A stretch of DNA of 64,000 nt, taken from contig DATKVV010000080.1 in NCBI GenBank assembly GCA_035529895.1, positions 31,783-95,782 of the forward strand, written 5' to 3'. Below are positions 44,234 through 54,352 of the stretch, in pieces. The stretch's first letter is position 1; each line of letters starts with the position of its first letter. A program made the translations under genes and the position numbers. The stretch is from JAUWKC01 sp035529895 (lineage in GTDB: Bacteria; Planctomycetota; Phycisphaerae; Sedimentisphaerales; Anaerobacaceae). The notes below the pieces were generated by a model that saw only the letters and a program-made list of their open reading frames with translations, had not been told where the DNA came from and made no database searches.

Positions 44234-45274
44234 ATGCGGGCCCGGGTAATAACGGAGTATTTCTTGGCCGTGCGCACCACTCAAAGGATGGTTTATGCAA
44301 AAACCGGATTTGCCGGGCATCGCAAATCGCGGCTCGACACCAGGTTGGGGGCGGGTATGGCTTCGGTTGCGGTGCATCTTATAGTGCTGACGCTTTTTGG
44401 GATTGCCGGCTTTTCTCAGTACAGTACCGAAGGGTCGCGGCGGCCCACCCCAACAGCCGCAATAAGCCGGATAAGGGAACTTGTACAGGCCGCCCCGGTA
44501 ATTCCCAAGCCGAAGGTAAAAAGAGCTTCCGTACAGCATTTTGCCGGGAGCAGTGAAAGTGTGTTGGCGGCAGGTCGGCTCTTTGGCGCGGTCAGGCCTG
44601 TCTCGCACAATATCCAAAGTTTGGCAGGGTCTTTACCATCTCGGAGCACCCTTATGTTGCCGGGGGGGCGAGCGTCTCCACACAAGGTCGAATTCTTCGG
44701 CAGTTCCACTGAGCACCGCAAGGTCTGCTATGTGGTGGATTGTTCGGGAAGTATGCGGGGGATGTTCAGTAAGCTTCGACAAAGGCTCAAAGCCTCAATC
44801 GGGGACATGCTGCCGGACCAGTATTTTTACATCATCTTTTTTGGTGATGGCAGGCTGTTCGAATTCGGCGGGGGTCGGCTGGTACGAGCGACGCAGGAAG
44901 GCAGGTCAGCGGCATACGATTTTATTGATTCGGTCCGGCCGGCAGGACAAACCAACGCCGTTGCGGCCCTCGAAAGGGCGCTGCAAATTCGTGACGGGCA
45001 GGGGGACAGTCCCTCGGTTATTTACTTTCTCACCGATGGCTTTGAGCTGGCAGCCGAGGACCAACAGAGGTTTTCGCAGACAATTGCAGCGTTACAGAGG
45101 CAATTTGCACCTGCGACGATAATCAATACGATAGGGTTCTGGCCTCAAAGCCGGGACCGTAACATGCTGGAGACGATAGCGAGCCAGACCGGCGGGGAAT
45201 TTGTTTTTGTTGCGGACGATGAGATTGACAGGCCCGGGTTATTGGGTGCTTTGGAGGAGGGGAGTTTTCAATGA
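44234..45274 (+). CDS. VWA-domain protein with N-terminal membrane anchor
   Basis: 346 residues. The start is uncertain: TTG 44264 has GGAG six bases ahead, ATG 44288 is also in frame. One hydrophobic segment near 40-60 (ASVAVHLIVLTLFGIAGF) would put the rest outside the cytoplasm. The VWA domain (about 155-330) has a complete MIDAS: VDCSGSMRG, Thr in AGQTNAVAALERAL, and YFLTDGFE. It overlaps the ExbB-like gene by four bases. VWA plus ExbB/ExbD suggests an energised envelope module that binds protein ligands; function unknown. Confidence 0.85.
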   Translation: MRARVITEYFLAVRTTQRMVYAKTGFAGHRKSRLDTRLGAGMASVAVHLIVLTLFGIAGFSQYSTEGSRRPTPTAAISRIRELVQAAPVIPKPKVKRASVQHFAGSSESVLAAGRLFGAVRPVSHNIQSLAGSLPSRSTLMLPGGRASPHKVEFFGSSTEHRKVCYVVDCSGSMRGMFSKLRQRLKASIGDMLPDQYFYIIFFGDGRLFEFGGGRLVRATQEGRSAAYDFIDSVRPAGQTNAVAALERALQIRDGQGDSPSVIYFLTDGFELAAEDQQRFSQTIAALQRQFAPATIINTIGFWPQSRDRNMLETIASQTGGEFVFVADDEIDRPGLLGALEEGSFQ

Positions 45275-46152
45275 AAGAGCGGCGGTTGTTAATGCAGAGG
45301 GGTTTTTTGCTGAAAACGCTCGCCCCGGTGATTGCACTGGCGGCAGTGTTAGCCATTGTGGTTACGACGATGCGCGGCGACTTTGGAGCCGCGGCGGGGC
45401 GTGGCGTGCAGTCGCAAACATTCCTCGAACAATTTGTTGTTGCCGGCGGTCCTATTGTCTGGTTTGTGCTTTTGCCTATGTCGCTTGTAACAGTTTATTT
45501 GGCTGCTGAATATGCTTTTACCATCCGCCGCAAGAGCCTTGTTCCGGATGGGGTGGGCCGGAGGATTGTCGAGATAGTACAAGACCACGGCCCCGGACAA
45601 TTGGAGGCCCGACTCGGCGACAGTGATGATTTTGTCAGCAGCGCGGTTGTCCGCGCGGTTACACAGGGCAGGGAGGATTGGTTTCGGGTTCGGAACCTTC
45701 TGTTCGAGTCTCTGGAGGAGCAGGCATTGGGGCTTATGCGCAAAATCGAGTGGGTCAACCTGATTGGCAATGTTTCGCCGATGGTAGGGCTGTTCGGGAC
45801 GGTCTTCGGGATGATAAAGCTGTTCAACGCCATTGTATCGGCCGGCGGGCAGCCTCAGCCGGCACAACTGGCTGACGGCATTTCAGTTGCGCTGGTGACA
45901 ACGTTTTGGGGATTGGTGATAGCGATACCGGCGCTGGCGGTACACGGTGTGTTCCGGAACCGAATCGAGGCGCTGGTAAGCGCCGCGACCGCCGAAGCGG
46001 AAAATATCCTGCCGGAGATAATGGTCGGTTTGAAAAGAACTGGAACTTCAGCGCCGGCAGCACAGAAGCAGCCGGTTGCCAGACCGGGGATTCGCGAACT
46101 TGCCGGCAAGTCGCCGGCTTCGCTGCGGCAGGCGTCTCCGCAATCCCGATAA
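45271..46152 (+). CDS. MotA/TolQ/ExbB proton-channel protein
   Basis: 293 residues. Three hydrophobic stretches besides the N-terminal one: about 52-75, 160-190 (VNLIGNVSPMVGLFGTVFGMIKLF) and 205-235. The pattern 'GLLGTVxGMI' is the ExbB/TolQ/MotA core. It overlaps the VWA gene (ATGA) and precedes an ExbD-like gene by 15 bases, so the three are one transcription unit. Pairs of this family use the proton gradient to drive outer-membrane events. Confidence 0.9.
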   Translation: MKERRLLMQRGFLLKTLAPVIALAAVLAIVVTTMRGDFGAAAGRGVQSQTFLEQFVVAGGPIVWFVLLPMSLVTVYLAAEYAFTIRRKSLVPDGVGRRIVEIVQDHGPGQLEARLGDSDDFVSSAVVRAVTQGREDWFRVRNLLFESLEEQALGLMRKIEWVNLIGNVSPMVGLFGTVFGMIKLFNAIVSAGGQPQPAQLADGISVALVTTFWGLVIAIPALAVHGVFRNRIEALVSAATAEAENILPEIMVGLKRTGTSAPAAQKQPVARPGIRELAGKSPASLRQASPQSR

Positions 46153-46167
46153 CAGGATAAGAATAAG

Positions 46168-46677
46168 ATGGCTATGTTTTTGAAATCGGCCGGTCGCCGG
46201 TCCTTCGGATTTCCGCTTTACAGCACGTCACAAGGCGGGGGCCTTAACATGACGCCGGTCATAGATATTGTATTTTTGCTTATTATATTTTTTCTGGTGG
46301 TTTGCCGGTTTATCGAAGCTGAGAATTTTCCGGTTTGCGTTCCCGACAACTGCGGATTTGCCCGCCGGGACGCCGAACCCGGTGCGCAAATGACCACGGT
46401 AACCGTTACGAAGGCGGGCGGAGAAAGCGTAACCTTTGCTGTTGGTTCGCAGAAAATTTCGACGTCGCGCAGCGCAGATAATGTGGTTGAAGAACTTAGT
46501 CGATTGATAGATGCGCGATTGCGTGATTTGCCTGCCGAGCGCAGGGTCGTTACCTTGCGCGTGGACAGGGATGTCTGCTTTGCCGAAGCTCAATATGCGC
46601 TGGCCGGCGTTGCCGCCAGCAGCGCAACCGACATTCAATTGGCGACGCTCAGGGACAAAAGGACCACTCTGCCTTGA
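46168..46677 (+). CDS. ExbD/TolR-family protein
   Basis: 169 residues. One membrane helix preceded by LNMTPVIDIVFLLIIFFLV, the ExbD/TolR signature with its key Asp in VIDIVF. The periplasmic part is about 115 residues. It partners the ExbB-like protein just upstream. The mature domain lacks obvious TonB- or TolA-specific motifs, so the client is open; no TonB gene is in the window. Confidence 0.9.
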   Translation: MAMFLKSAGRRSFGFPLYSTSQGGGLNMTPVIDIVFLLIIFFLVVCRFIEAENFPVCVPDNCGFARRDAEPGAQMTTVTVTKAGGESVTFAVGSQKISTSRSADNVVEELSRLIDARLRDLPAERRVVTLRVDRDVCFAEAQYALAGVAASSATDIQLATLRDKRTTLP

Positions 46678-46719
46678 CTTTGCGGATGGATTCCCAGCGG
46701 ACGAAAAACGGGCCTTATC

Positions 46720-47991
46720 CTATGCCGATTCTTTCTTGGCCTTTTGCTTTGCCGTAAACAGGTCTGCTTTGCCTTCGACGATGTCGCGGGTAATTAGATA
46801 TTTTGCGCCGTTTGTCTCTTCGGGCAGGCGGTACATCAGGTCAAGCATCAGCTCCTCGGTGATTGCCCGCAGCGCTCTTGCTCCTGTGTCACGCTTGAGA
46901 GCCTTTTGCGCCAGGGCGCACAAGGCGCCGTCCGTAAATTCAAGCTCGGCGTTTTCCATCTCAAAGAATTTCTGATACTGCCTGATGAGCGCGTTTTTGG
47001 GCTTGGTTAAAATGTCGATAAGGGCGCTTTCGTCAAGCCCCGACAGCGTTGCAATTAACGGCACCCTTCCGACAAATTCGGGAATCATCCCGAACTCGAT
47101 AATATCTTCCGGTATGACCTGGGTTATTATCTCGCTGTATTCAGCTTTTGTATCGGCGCGTCCGGCCAATTCCGAACCAAAGCCTATCATTTTCCTGCCG
47201 ATGCGCTTCTTGATAATGTTGTCCAGACCCACAAAAGTCCCTCCGCAAATGAAAAGTATTTGCGTGGTGTCCATCTGTATGTAAGACTGTTCGGGATGTT
47301 TTCTTCCGCCCTGCGGCGGGATGTTGGCGGTGGTTCCCTCGAGCATTTTCAGCAAGGCCTGCTGGACCCCTTCGCCGGAGACGTCGCGGGTAATGGAGAT
47401 ATTCTGATATGTTTTTCCGATTTTATCGATTTCGTCTATGTATACTATGCCTCTTTGCGCAGCCTCAAGGTCGTAGTCGGCGTTTTGGAGCAGTCGCAGC
47501 AGGAAGTTTTCCACATCTTCACCCACGTACCCGGCCTCGGTAACGGTGGTTGCATCGCATATCGCGAAAGGCACCTTCAGGTATCTGGCCAGCGTTCGGG
47601 CCAGCAGCGTTTTGCCCGAGCCGGTCGGGCCAATCAGCAGGACATTCGATTTGTCTATTTCGATGTCGGCGCTCTCGCTGTCGGTGTGCAGCAGCCTTTT
47701 ATAGTGGTTGTATACCGCCACCGAAAGATATTTCTTGGCCGGCTCCTGGCCGATTACGTACTGGTCGAGATATTCCTTTATTTCTTTGGGCCTGGGCATC
47801 TCCTTCAGGCTGAACGTGGACCTGCTGACCCGCTTGCGGTTATGCTGGATGATGTCGTGGCATAAATCGACGCATTCCGGACAGATGAAGACCCTGCTGG
47901 GGCCCTCTATAAAGGTGTCGGCCTGGTTTGACGACCGCCCGCAAAAACTGCAGATTGCCCTGTTTCGTCTGTTGTCTGATTGCTTGGCCAT
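46720..47991 (-). CDS. clpX: ATP-dependent protease ATPase subunit ClpX
   Basis: 423 residues, full length. N-terminal zinc-binding domain with CSFCGRSSNQ and CPECVDLC, then the AAA+ ring: Walker A GPTGSGKTLLARTL, Walker B IVYIDEIDKI, pore loop GYVGEDVENFL, RKHPEQSYIQMDTTQ sensor region, and Arg finger in the C-terminal ARALRAI. It unfolds substrates for ClpP. clpP is not adjacent in this window. Convergent with the ExbD-like gene. Confidence 0.97.
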   Translation of the reverse strand: MAKQSDNRRNRAICSFCGRSSNQADTFIEGPSRVFICPECVDLCHDIIQHNRKRVSRSTFSLKEMPRPKEIKEYLDQYVIGQEPAKKYLSVAVYNHYKRLLHTDSESADIEIDKSNVLLIGPTGSGKTLLARTLARYLKVPFAICDATTVTEAGYVGEDVENFLLRLLQNADYDLEAAQRGIVYIDEIDKIGKTYQNISITRDVSGEGVQQALLKMLEGTTANIPPQGGRKHPEQSYIQMDTTQILFICGGTFVGLDNIIKKRIGRKMIGFGSELAGRADTKAEYSEIITQVIPEDIIEFGMIPEFVGRVPLIATLSGLDESALIDILTKPKNALIRQYQKFFEMENAELEFTDGALCALAQKALKRDTGARALRAITEELMLDLMYRLPEETNGAKYLITRDIVEGKADLFTAKQKAKKESA

Positions 47992-48169
47992 TGTTATCTT
48001 CCCAAATCTTGTGTCAGGCCCGGTTTCTTCACCGTCTTACATATTCTACTTCGGCAAAGAGGCTGAGGCAAGTTAATTATTGCTCAACCTTAGGGGTTTT
48101 ACCATAAGCTTTTGCGCAGTAAATCCTTGTGAAGCCAGAAACAGGTATTTGCTGCTTGGGTCAGCCCGG

Positions 48170-49030
48170 TCAACAATAGTACGCAAGAAAGTCGGGATTA
48201 TCCGGTAACGGCTGGCTCAAATATACTAAGCAATCGCAAATACCTGGATGCTCTTCCACAATCCAGCCCAAACAGATGATTACCAACACACTCAACAAAA
48301 CCAGTCGACAAATCGCGGCCCAGCGAAATGTTCGTATCTTTTCAAGATTAACCTGACTCTTGAGAAAGCGAATTCCCTCCTCGCATTCCCATCTGCGTAT
48401 GTACAGACGCAGTATGCGCTTTGCGTCCTTAGGATGCTCCACAGGCAAATTCGTCAGCAGCATCATTGGCTTATCCACTCCGGCGAGTCGAGAAACAACC
48501 AGTGCCCAATCCTCATCTTGACCAGGCAGACGAACGTTCACCCAACCTATTTTCGTAATACGAAGCGAGGGTTTGCCGTAACGTTTAACGAGTTTGTCGA
48601 AGCGATGGACAGTCGGAGTTTGCTCGGCAAGCAGACCGGCCCGAATAGGTATCCGCTGTCCAGAACTATCGCAAACCCGCATCAAATGACGGCTTCCTAC
48701 AAGTCTCGTTATAAAACGATACTTTTTGTCCAGCCAATCTTCAAACATTACCCATCCACCGAATCCACGATCTGCGACCAGTACGCCACGGTTATTTGTG
48801 AGCTTAAAGATTTTATCAACAGCAGCCAGCACAACATGATTTTGTCCAGAACTGTAAGGTTCCTCATGGCTGAAAGGTTCCAGCAGTACAAGGACCGGGT
48901 TCTTGCGACTCACAGAAGCACATAATTCGACCAGCCAGTAACCGTTCACCAATTCACCGGTGCTTCCGCCGAGGGAATCATCCCCCAAAATGCTTTTCAA
49001 AAAAACCCTAAGTTTGAGTTTTTTCCTCAA
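48170..49030 (-). pseudogene. IS4-family transposase remnant, both ends missing
   Basis: 286-residue open frame beginning at a TTG, with a stop five codons upstream. It starts within the conserved region (DDSLGGSTGELVNGYWLVEL), so the part carrying the first catalytic Asp is absent. The second Asp is in VLVADRGFGG, and the Y-(2)-R-(3)-E-(6)-K motif (YIRRWECEEGIRFLKSQ) is intact. The C-terminal end stops abruptly (FLAYYC). No clean terminal repeats were found, so the boundaries of the element are unknown. Probably inactive. Confidence 0.8.
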
Positions 49031-49634
49031 ACCTGTAACCGGTCAGTTATGGGTGGGTCGCTCGGTTTGTCGTTCTGAACCCTAACGGGTTCAAAGAGTC
49101 TGTTTCTCAGTACAAGAACGCGGTTTTGCTTTCTACCCGATAGCTATTGAGTGCAATGTTCAAGTGGGCGGATTCTTTTGAAAATATTTCTTCGCTGTGT
49201 TTTGAAACAGTTTTTTCTCAGGTTTTCCTGGTCTCAGGGTCTTATTCCGCGTTGCGCTTCTTCTGAGAATCATGAGCAAGGCAAAACCGCGGTGTTTTGA
49301 GCAGTGTGGCGGCAAGAGCTGCACGAAACGACCCAAATCCTTGCAAATTTGAGAGGGATTTGCTAACGTATGACAGTCGGAAGGCTTAGCGATGTTATTG
49401 AGACATGCATATTGGAAGTCCCAGTATAAAATTGTTCCGAATGGTATTTCTCGAACTATTGGCCTAAGTTGTGCTTTGTTAGCTTACGGTGGAGGGACAA
49501 CCATGGCAAGCTTACCTTCAGGGTCCAACTCCACTTCCTTCAAAGGAGCCTTGCTTTCAAACTTAAGGTCGTTCGTCTTGAGTGCGGCTCACTCTTGACG
49601 GCGAAGTGAAACATTTGGTATGGAGAAGCACAGG
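49031..49634. other. Non-coding gap between the IS4 remnant and the sulfatase
   Basis: No convincing gene; a 68-codon frame at 49392-49598 has no ribosome site or known motif. Small hairpins: GAACCC-TAAC-GGGTTC at 49077-49092 and CAAATCC/GGATTTG near 49334-49361. The first part may be leftover transposon sequence. Confidence 0.4.
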
Positions 49635-51122
49635 ATGAATAGAAGACAATTCCTTGCGGCCATGGGCCTGGCGGGGTCGGCTGTGACTCTGCCGGGGTGC
49701 CTGTCCGCGCTGGTACAGCAGGGCAAGTCGTCGCCGAATATTATCTTTATCATGGCCGATGACCTTGGCTATCACGACCTGGGCTGCTACGGCTCTGGCG
49801 AGATACCGACGCCCAATTGCAATCGTCTGGCTAATGAGGGAATGAAGTTCACGGATGCTCACAGTCCTTCGGCGGTGTGTACACCTACGCGGTACGGAGT
49901 TCTCACGGGACGATATTGTTGGCGAACGTGGCTGAAGGATTGGGTCATAAATGACCGGATGCCGCTGGTGATAGAACAAGGGCGGCTCACCGTGCCGGCA
50001 ATGTTGAAACGCCGCGGCTATACGACCGGGTGTATTGGCAAATGGCACCTCGGATGGGGCAGACGTAATGATGCTTACCAGAAAGGAATCCTGCAGCCCG
50101 GCCCGCTGGAAGTCGGCTTTGATTCCTTCTTCGGGGTGCCGTTCAGTCATAACTCGCCTCCGGCATCCGAGGTCTTTGTAAGAGGTCGCAGTATCGTTGG
50201 AATGAAGGACGGCGAAAGTATAATGGATAAGGCGGTGCTCAATCGCTGTCGCCGCAGGCTTGCGGACACTGCGATAGAGCTCTCCGCAGAAGCCGTTCGA
50301 TTCATTGAAAACAACAAGGACAGGCCTTTCTTTCTGTATTACCCCACGACGAACGTTCACTTACCCATTACGCCGAACAAGAGATTTCGCGGCAAGAGCG
50401 GCCTGGGGGAGTACGGCGATTTCGTGGTCGAGTTTGATTGGGCTGTCGGCGAAGTGCTGAATGCTCTGGACCGCCTGAATCTTGCGAACAATACGCTCAT
50501 TATTGTGACCAGCGACAATGGGTCCAGGCACAACGGTTCCAATCTGCCCTGGCGGGGGGCGAAGGCCCAGATTTACGAAGGGGGACATCGTGTGCCTTTT
50601 GTCGCGCGCTGGCCGGGCAAAATCAGAGGTGCCTCCACGTGCGATGAGACTATTTGCCTGACCGACCTGATGGCAACCTGTGCGGAACTGATGGTCCTGG
50701 CGTTGCCGCACAATGCCGGAGAAGACAGCGAGAGCTTCCTGCCCGCATTGTACGGGAAAAAGCTGCCTCGCCGACGTGAGGCTATAGTCCATCACTCCGT
50801 GTGCGGCATGTTCGCAATCCGACAGGGAAAATGGAAACTCATTGAAGGGCTTGGCCACGGTGGTGACTTCAATTTCGGCGTCAAGCTTTACGACTGTCCC
50901 GGGCTGCCCCGGATTGATGAAAAGACCGGCAAAATCCATGATTTGAGCTTCGAACCAAAACCGTTCCCACAACCCGCCCCCGGCCAGCCGCCTGGACAGC
51001 TCTATGACCTCGATGCCGACCCGGGCGAGACGAAGAACGTATGGCAGCAGCACCCTGAGGTCGTCAGGCGCATGCAGAAGCTGCTGGACCAATATCGCAC
51101 ATCCGGACGCAGCCGCGCATAG
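49635..51122 (+). CDS. Sulfatase with Tat lipoprotein signal
   Basis: About 495 residues; ATG 49635 has GGAGAAG at 49622-49628. Twin-arginine signal MNRRQFLAAMGLAG runs into a lipobox-like LPGC (Cys22), so it is likely a lipid-anchored exported enzyme. The formylglycine motif C-x-P-x-R is present with Cys82 in VCTPTRYGVLTGR, and Asp42/Asp43 in MADDLGYHD are metal ligands. Family: type I arylsulfatases acting on sulfated polysaccharides. Maturation needs a formylglycine-generating enzyme, not in this window. Divergent relation to the GH106 gene suggests one carbohydrate locus. Confidence 0.93.
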   Translation: MNRRQFLAAMGLAGSAVTLPGCLSALVQQGKSSPNIIFIMADDLGYHDLGCYGSGEIPTPNCNRLANEGMKFTDAHSPSAVCTPTRYGVLTGRYCWRTWLKDWVINDRMPLVIEQGRLTVPAMLKRRGYTTGCIGKWHLGWGRRNDAYQKGILQPGPLEVGFDSFFGVPFSHNSPPASEVFVRGRSIVGMKDGESIMDKAVLNRCRRRLADTAIELSAEAVRFIENNKDRPFFLYYPTTNVHLPITPNKRFRGKSGLGEYGDFVVEFDWAVGEVLNALDRLNLANNTLIIVTSDNGSRHNGSNLPWRGAKAQIYEGGHRVPFVARWPGKIRGASTCDETICLTDLMATCAELMVLALPHNAGEDSESFLPALYGKKLPRRREAIVHHSVCGMFAIRQGKWKLIEGLGHGGDFNFGVKLYDCPGLPRIDEKTGKIHDLSFEPKPFPQPAPGQPPGQLYDLDADPGETKNVWQQHPEVVRRMQKLLDQYRTSGRSRA

Positions 51123-51374
51123 AGTGTGTTGGCGGCGGGGCTTCAGAAGAGATGAGCATAGCTACGCTGTTTGGCTTCTCTGCGGAATATTGAACGCGGT
51201 GTCGACTCCTATCCGCGGACGCTGCTGAAAACTACGTTACGGTCCTGATAATGGAGAGCTTCTGATTTAAGGAATTTCTCATAGATATTCGTAAGTGCTT
51301 TCTATATTTGGGTGGATGTGTTTGATAAGAGAAGGCCTCGAGAAATGGCCATATCTTCTTCCCTCTTAACAGTC

Positions 51375-54191
51375 TCATTTTGCGCGAGGTTCTATAAGCG
51401 CTTGGGCCTTCAGCCGCACCGGCCCCAACAGCCCCGAATCCATCAAAGGCCAGCCGGAGGCATCAAACTTCTGATAGTTGATGTTAACGAAGTTGATTTC
51501 GTAAAACTTCTTCCAGTTTACTTTGCGCCGGTCCAGGTCCGCTATCCGATTGGCAGAAAGGTTCGTTACCTCCACCTCAAGCTCATTTTCCCCCTCACGA
51601 AGGAATTCGCCCACCGGCATCTCAAAAGGGATACTCCACAATGTCCCCGCGTACCGCCCGTTGACTCTGACGCGTGCGCTTTCGCAGACACGGCCCAGGT
51701 CAAGAACCCAATCATCCGCCCGCACCGCCGGTTTCTCGAAAGTAATCCTGTAAAGTCCTGTCCCCGCAAACCGCTTCGCCTCTTCGTCGCCAAGCTCGGT
51801 CCACGAAGCCAATCTGTCGGTCCTGAAGCTGCCCGGCAGCTCCGGGCCCCCATCAATAAAACTAACCTCCCACGTCCCCTTTATCTCATAATCCTCGCCG
51901 GTCGCCTTCAAATAGCGCCTCTCAGGCCCACCAACTTTCTTCGACGAAAACGTCCGCAGAATGCACGACTGCCCCGGCTCCAATTGCAGATAAACCTGTG
52001 CCTTCCCGTCTTCGCCCTTTCGCACTGCCGCCAACCCCCGCCGTCCCGTCAGCCCATCAAATATCACCACCGACTCTGCCTCCACCTCCAAGCGTACCCA
52101 ATCATCCAGATTCCGGCTCCCCAGATTCGCCAGAAAATAATGGTGACCCTCCGAATGCCTCCGACGAATAAACTCTATCCCATTATCAACCACGGACTCA
52201 CGGACTACCCCGGCCCGGCCCAGTGCCGCTTCGAGATCACGGCTTATCAGAAACCGCCCCGTGCCGTATCCAACCTCTTGTACGGTTGAATATGTAGAGC
52301 TAAACTTCACCAAAAGCGGCTGCGCAATCTTATTAAACTGTTCTCGCCGACTCTCAAGCTCGCCCAGCCCCGGAACGTCCCTCGGAACATCACCGTAAAA
52401 CAAAACCGTTGCCCCTTTCTCTGCAAGCTCAATCAGTTGCTTCAGCGTCCGCACGGGCATAAACCGGCACTTCGGCACAACAACCGTACGATATTCCGCA
52501 TCCCCCACCCGGACTTTACCCGACGATACCTTCGCATCGCCCAACTGCCGGTCCGAAACATAATCAAAAGCATATCCCCGGTCCCACAGGGTTTTGGCGG
52601 TCTTGTGAAACTCGCCGCCGCCAAGCCAGCCGCCTATGCCGTGAACCGATAGCCCCATCAACATCCCGCCTTTATTGTGCCAAATATCATACACCGGCCA
52701 GTAGAGCAGAATATCGTTATCCGGCTTGCCCGACTGCAGCACCGACTGGCACCTTGTGATGTACCCATTAAGTTCAGGAAAATCCCGCCAGAAACTGTTC
52801 GACGGGGCAAAATTCACCGACGCATAAAAAAGCCACCCTGGCCACGCCTCGTCGAAAGGAGAATACGCCATCCCATGATAGAACACATGATTGATACCCG
52901 AGATAAAAAGCTGGTCGACCTCAGGCTTGGCCTGCGAAAGAGAAACCTTGAAATGCTCGCCCAGCCAGGTACACGTTTCCGACGACGCGAGCTTGCTGCC
53001 AGCCACGTGAGCCGCCGACGAAGCGAACTTCAGCATCAGAGCATCATTGAGCGCAGCGTGAAAGTTAAAATCCGGGTCCATGCGCAGCCCCGGTATCTTG
53101 AAACCGCTCGGCCCGAAAATTTCCGTCTCCGGAATATCCGCCGCCGCATACGTATCGAGCAGGTTGCTCGGGCTGCCGTGGGCCTGGTTCCGGGTCAGAC
53201 TTGCCTTGCCATGGGCCCACTTCACCCACGGCATAATGTAGCTTTCAAGATGCAAGTCAGCTATCGTCTGGCGGTAATCACACTTCACCCGCGCCACCAC
53301 ATCCTCCGGCCCCTCTCCAAACAGTGCCGGCAAAGCCGTGCGCAAATCATAGCCCCGCCGCTTCTCGAACTGCTCAAATAAATCGTCGGTCCAGGTGGCC
53401 CTGCCGTATTCATACGAATCGTGATAATGCGCCCGCGGCATTGCCCCCTTGTAATCCGAAAAAGCCTTATCGAACCGACTCAGGTACGTCAGTAATGACC
53501 GGCGCGAAAACGGGTCTATTATGTATCCCGCCCCGCCCGGAGCCGCCCGCTCCACTTTCTTTCCGCCCAATCCCTGAAATACCGCGTACAGTCTCCATCT
53601 CCCCGCCGGCGCCGTCCAGTCAAGCTTGCCGTCGCCGTCCACCTTCGCCGTCAGGTCCGCTATTTCGGCTTTGTCGGAAAAACCCATCAGCGCCTGCAGA
53701 ACTGCCGGCCTCTTTCTCTTCTCATCCTCGACCTTTACCGGCTCGCTGACAATGTCACCGCCGTTGACATCGTAGGTTTTCAAGATCACCGCCGCTGTCG
53801 CGTCTTCGGCGCTCACGTCCGGCCCGCCGAAAGGCCACCCCGTCCCCGTCGACATGTCAACTCCCATACCCAGCCGCTTCGCCTCCGCCGTCGTATGGGC
53901 CAGCATCTCCATCCATCTCGGCGACAGATACTCAATAAACCGCTCCTCGGCCCCTTTGACGCCGTAAATCGGTATAATATGCACGCCTCCTAACCCGGCC
54001 TTATGGTAAGCCTCCAGGTGCTCGGTCAGCCCCTTCTTGTCAACCGCGCTGCCCGGCCACCACCAGTACGTCCACGGTTTACTCTCCTTCGTCGCTTCCG
54101 GCCAGGTCGGCTCCGATGTCCCCTGCCCATAAGCGCTCACCAAAAACACAAACATAAAAATCAGTACGGACAGCCTGACCAAGACCTTCAT
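51375..54191 (-). CDS. Glycoside hydrolase, GH106-like alpha-L-rhamnosidase
   Basis: About 938 residues; start 54191 is preceded by GGAAGGA. Signal peptide MKVLVRLSVLIFMFVFLVSAYG. The N-terminal region has WTYWWWPGSAVDKKGLTEHL and the highly conserved MSTGTGWPFGGP, typical of GH106. The C-terminal ~200 residues include a galactose-binding-like beta domain (DDWVLDLGRVCESARVRVNG) and a family-typical 'NELEVEVTNLSANRIADLDR'. It would remove rhamnose from polysaccharides such as pectin side chains or ulvan. It is in a locus with a sulfatase and a PocR-AraC regulator. Confidence 0.85.
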   Translation of the reverse strand: MKVLVRLSVLIFMFVFLVSAYGQGTSEPTWPEATKESKPWTYWWWPGSAVDKKGLTEHLEAYHKAGLGGVHIIPIYGVKGAEERFIEYLSPRWMEMLAHTTAEAKRLGMGVDMSTGTGWPFGGPDVSAEDATAAVILKTYDVNGGDIVSEPVKVEDEKRKRPAVLQALMGFSDKAEIADLTAKVDGDGKLDWTAPAGRWRLYAVFQGLGGKKVERAAPGGAGYIIDPFSRRSLLTYLSRFDKAFSDYKGAMPRAHYHDSYEYGRATWTDDLFEQFEKRRGYDLRTALPALFGEGPEDVVARVKCDYRQTIADLHLESYIMPWVKWAHGKASLTRNQAHGSPSNLLDTYAAADIPETEIFGPSGFKIPGLRMDPDFNFHAALNDALMLKFASSAAHVAGSKLASSETCTWLGEHFKVSLSQAKPEVDQLFISGINHVFYHGMAYSPFDEAWPGWLFYASVNFAPSNSFWRDFPELNGYITRCQSVLQSGKPDNDILLYWPVYDIWHNKGGMLMGLSVHGIGGWLGGGEFHKTAKTLWDRGYAFDYVSDRQLGDAKVSSGKVRVGDAEYRTVVVPKCRFMPVRTLKQLIELAEKGATVLFYGDVPRDVPGLGELESRREQFNKIAQPLLVKFSSTYSTVQEVGYGTGRFLISRDLEAALGRAGVVRESVVDNGIEFIRRRHSEGHHYFLANLGSRNLDDWVRLEVEAESVVIFDGLTGRRGLAAVRKGEDGKAQVYLQLEPGQSCILRTFSSKKVGGPERRYLKATGEDYEIKGTWEVSFIDGGPELPGSFRTDRLASWTELGDEEAKRFAGTGLYRITFEKPAVRADDWVLDLGRVCESARVRVNGRYAGTLWSIPFEMPVGEFLREGENELEVEVTNLSANRIADLDRRKVNWKKFYEINFVNINYQKFDASGWPLMDSGLLGPVRLKAQALIEPRAK

Positions 54192-54352
54192 ATCTTCCTT
54201 CCCGCGTCCCTGTGTCAATTCTCCACCCTTTCAATTGTTCGGCATGAACACGTGTTTCAGATACACTGGCAAAAAACGCTCGCGAATTTGCCGGGTCGGT
54301 CCCCCGACCCGGCACTGGCGCCCATCGTCTAAATGTCTTCTACGCACGCCCC

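Noticed and set aside
49392..49598. 68-codon plus-strand frame
   Set aside because: No ribosome site, no motif, and it lies in the gap next to the transposon remnant.
53324..53749. Plus-strand Pro-rich frame inside the GH106 gene
   Set aside because: Shadow frame of the minus-strand gene with low-complexity Pro/Ser/Arg sequence.
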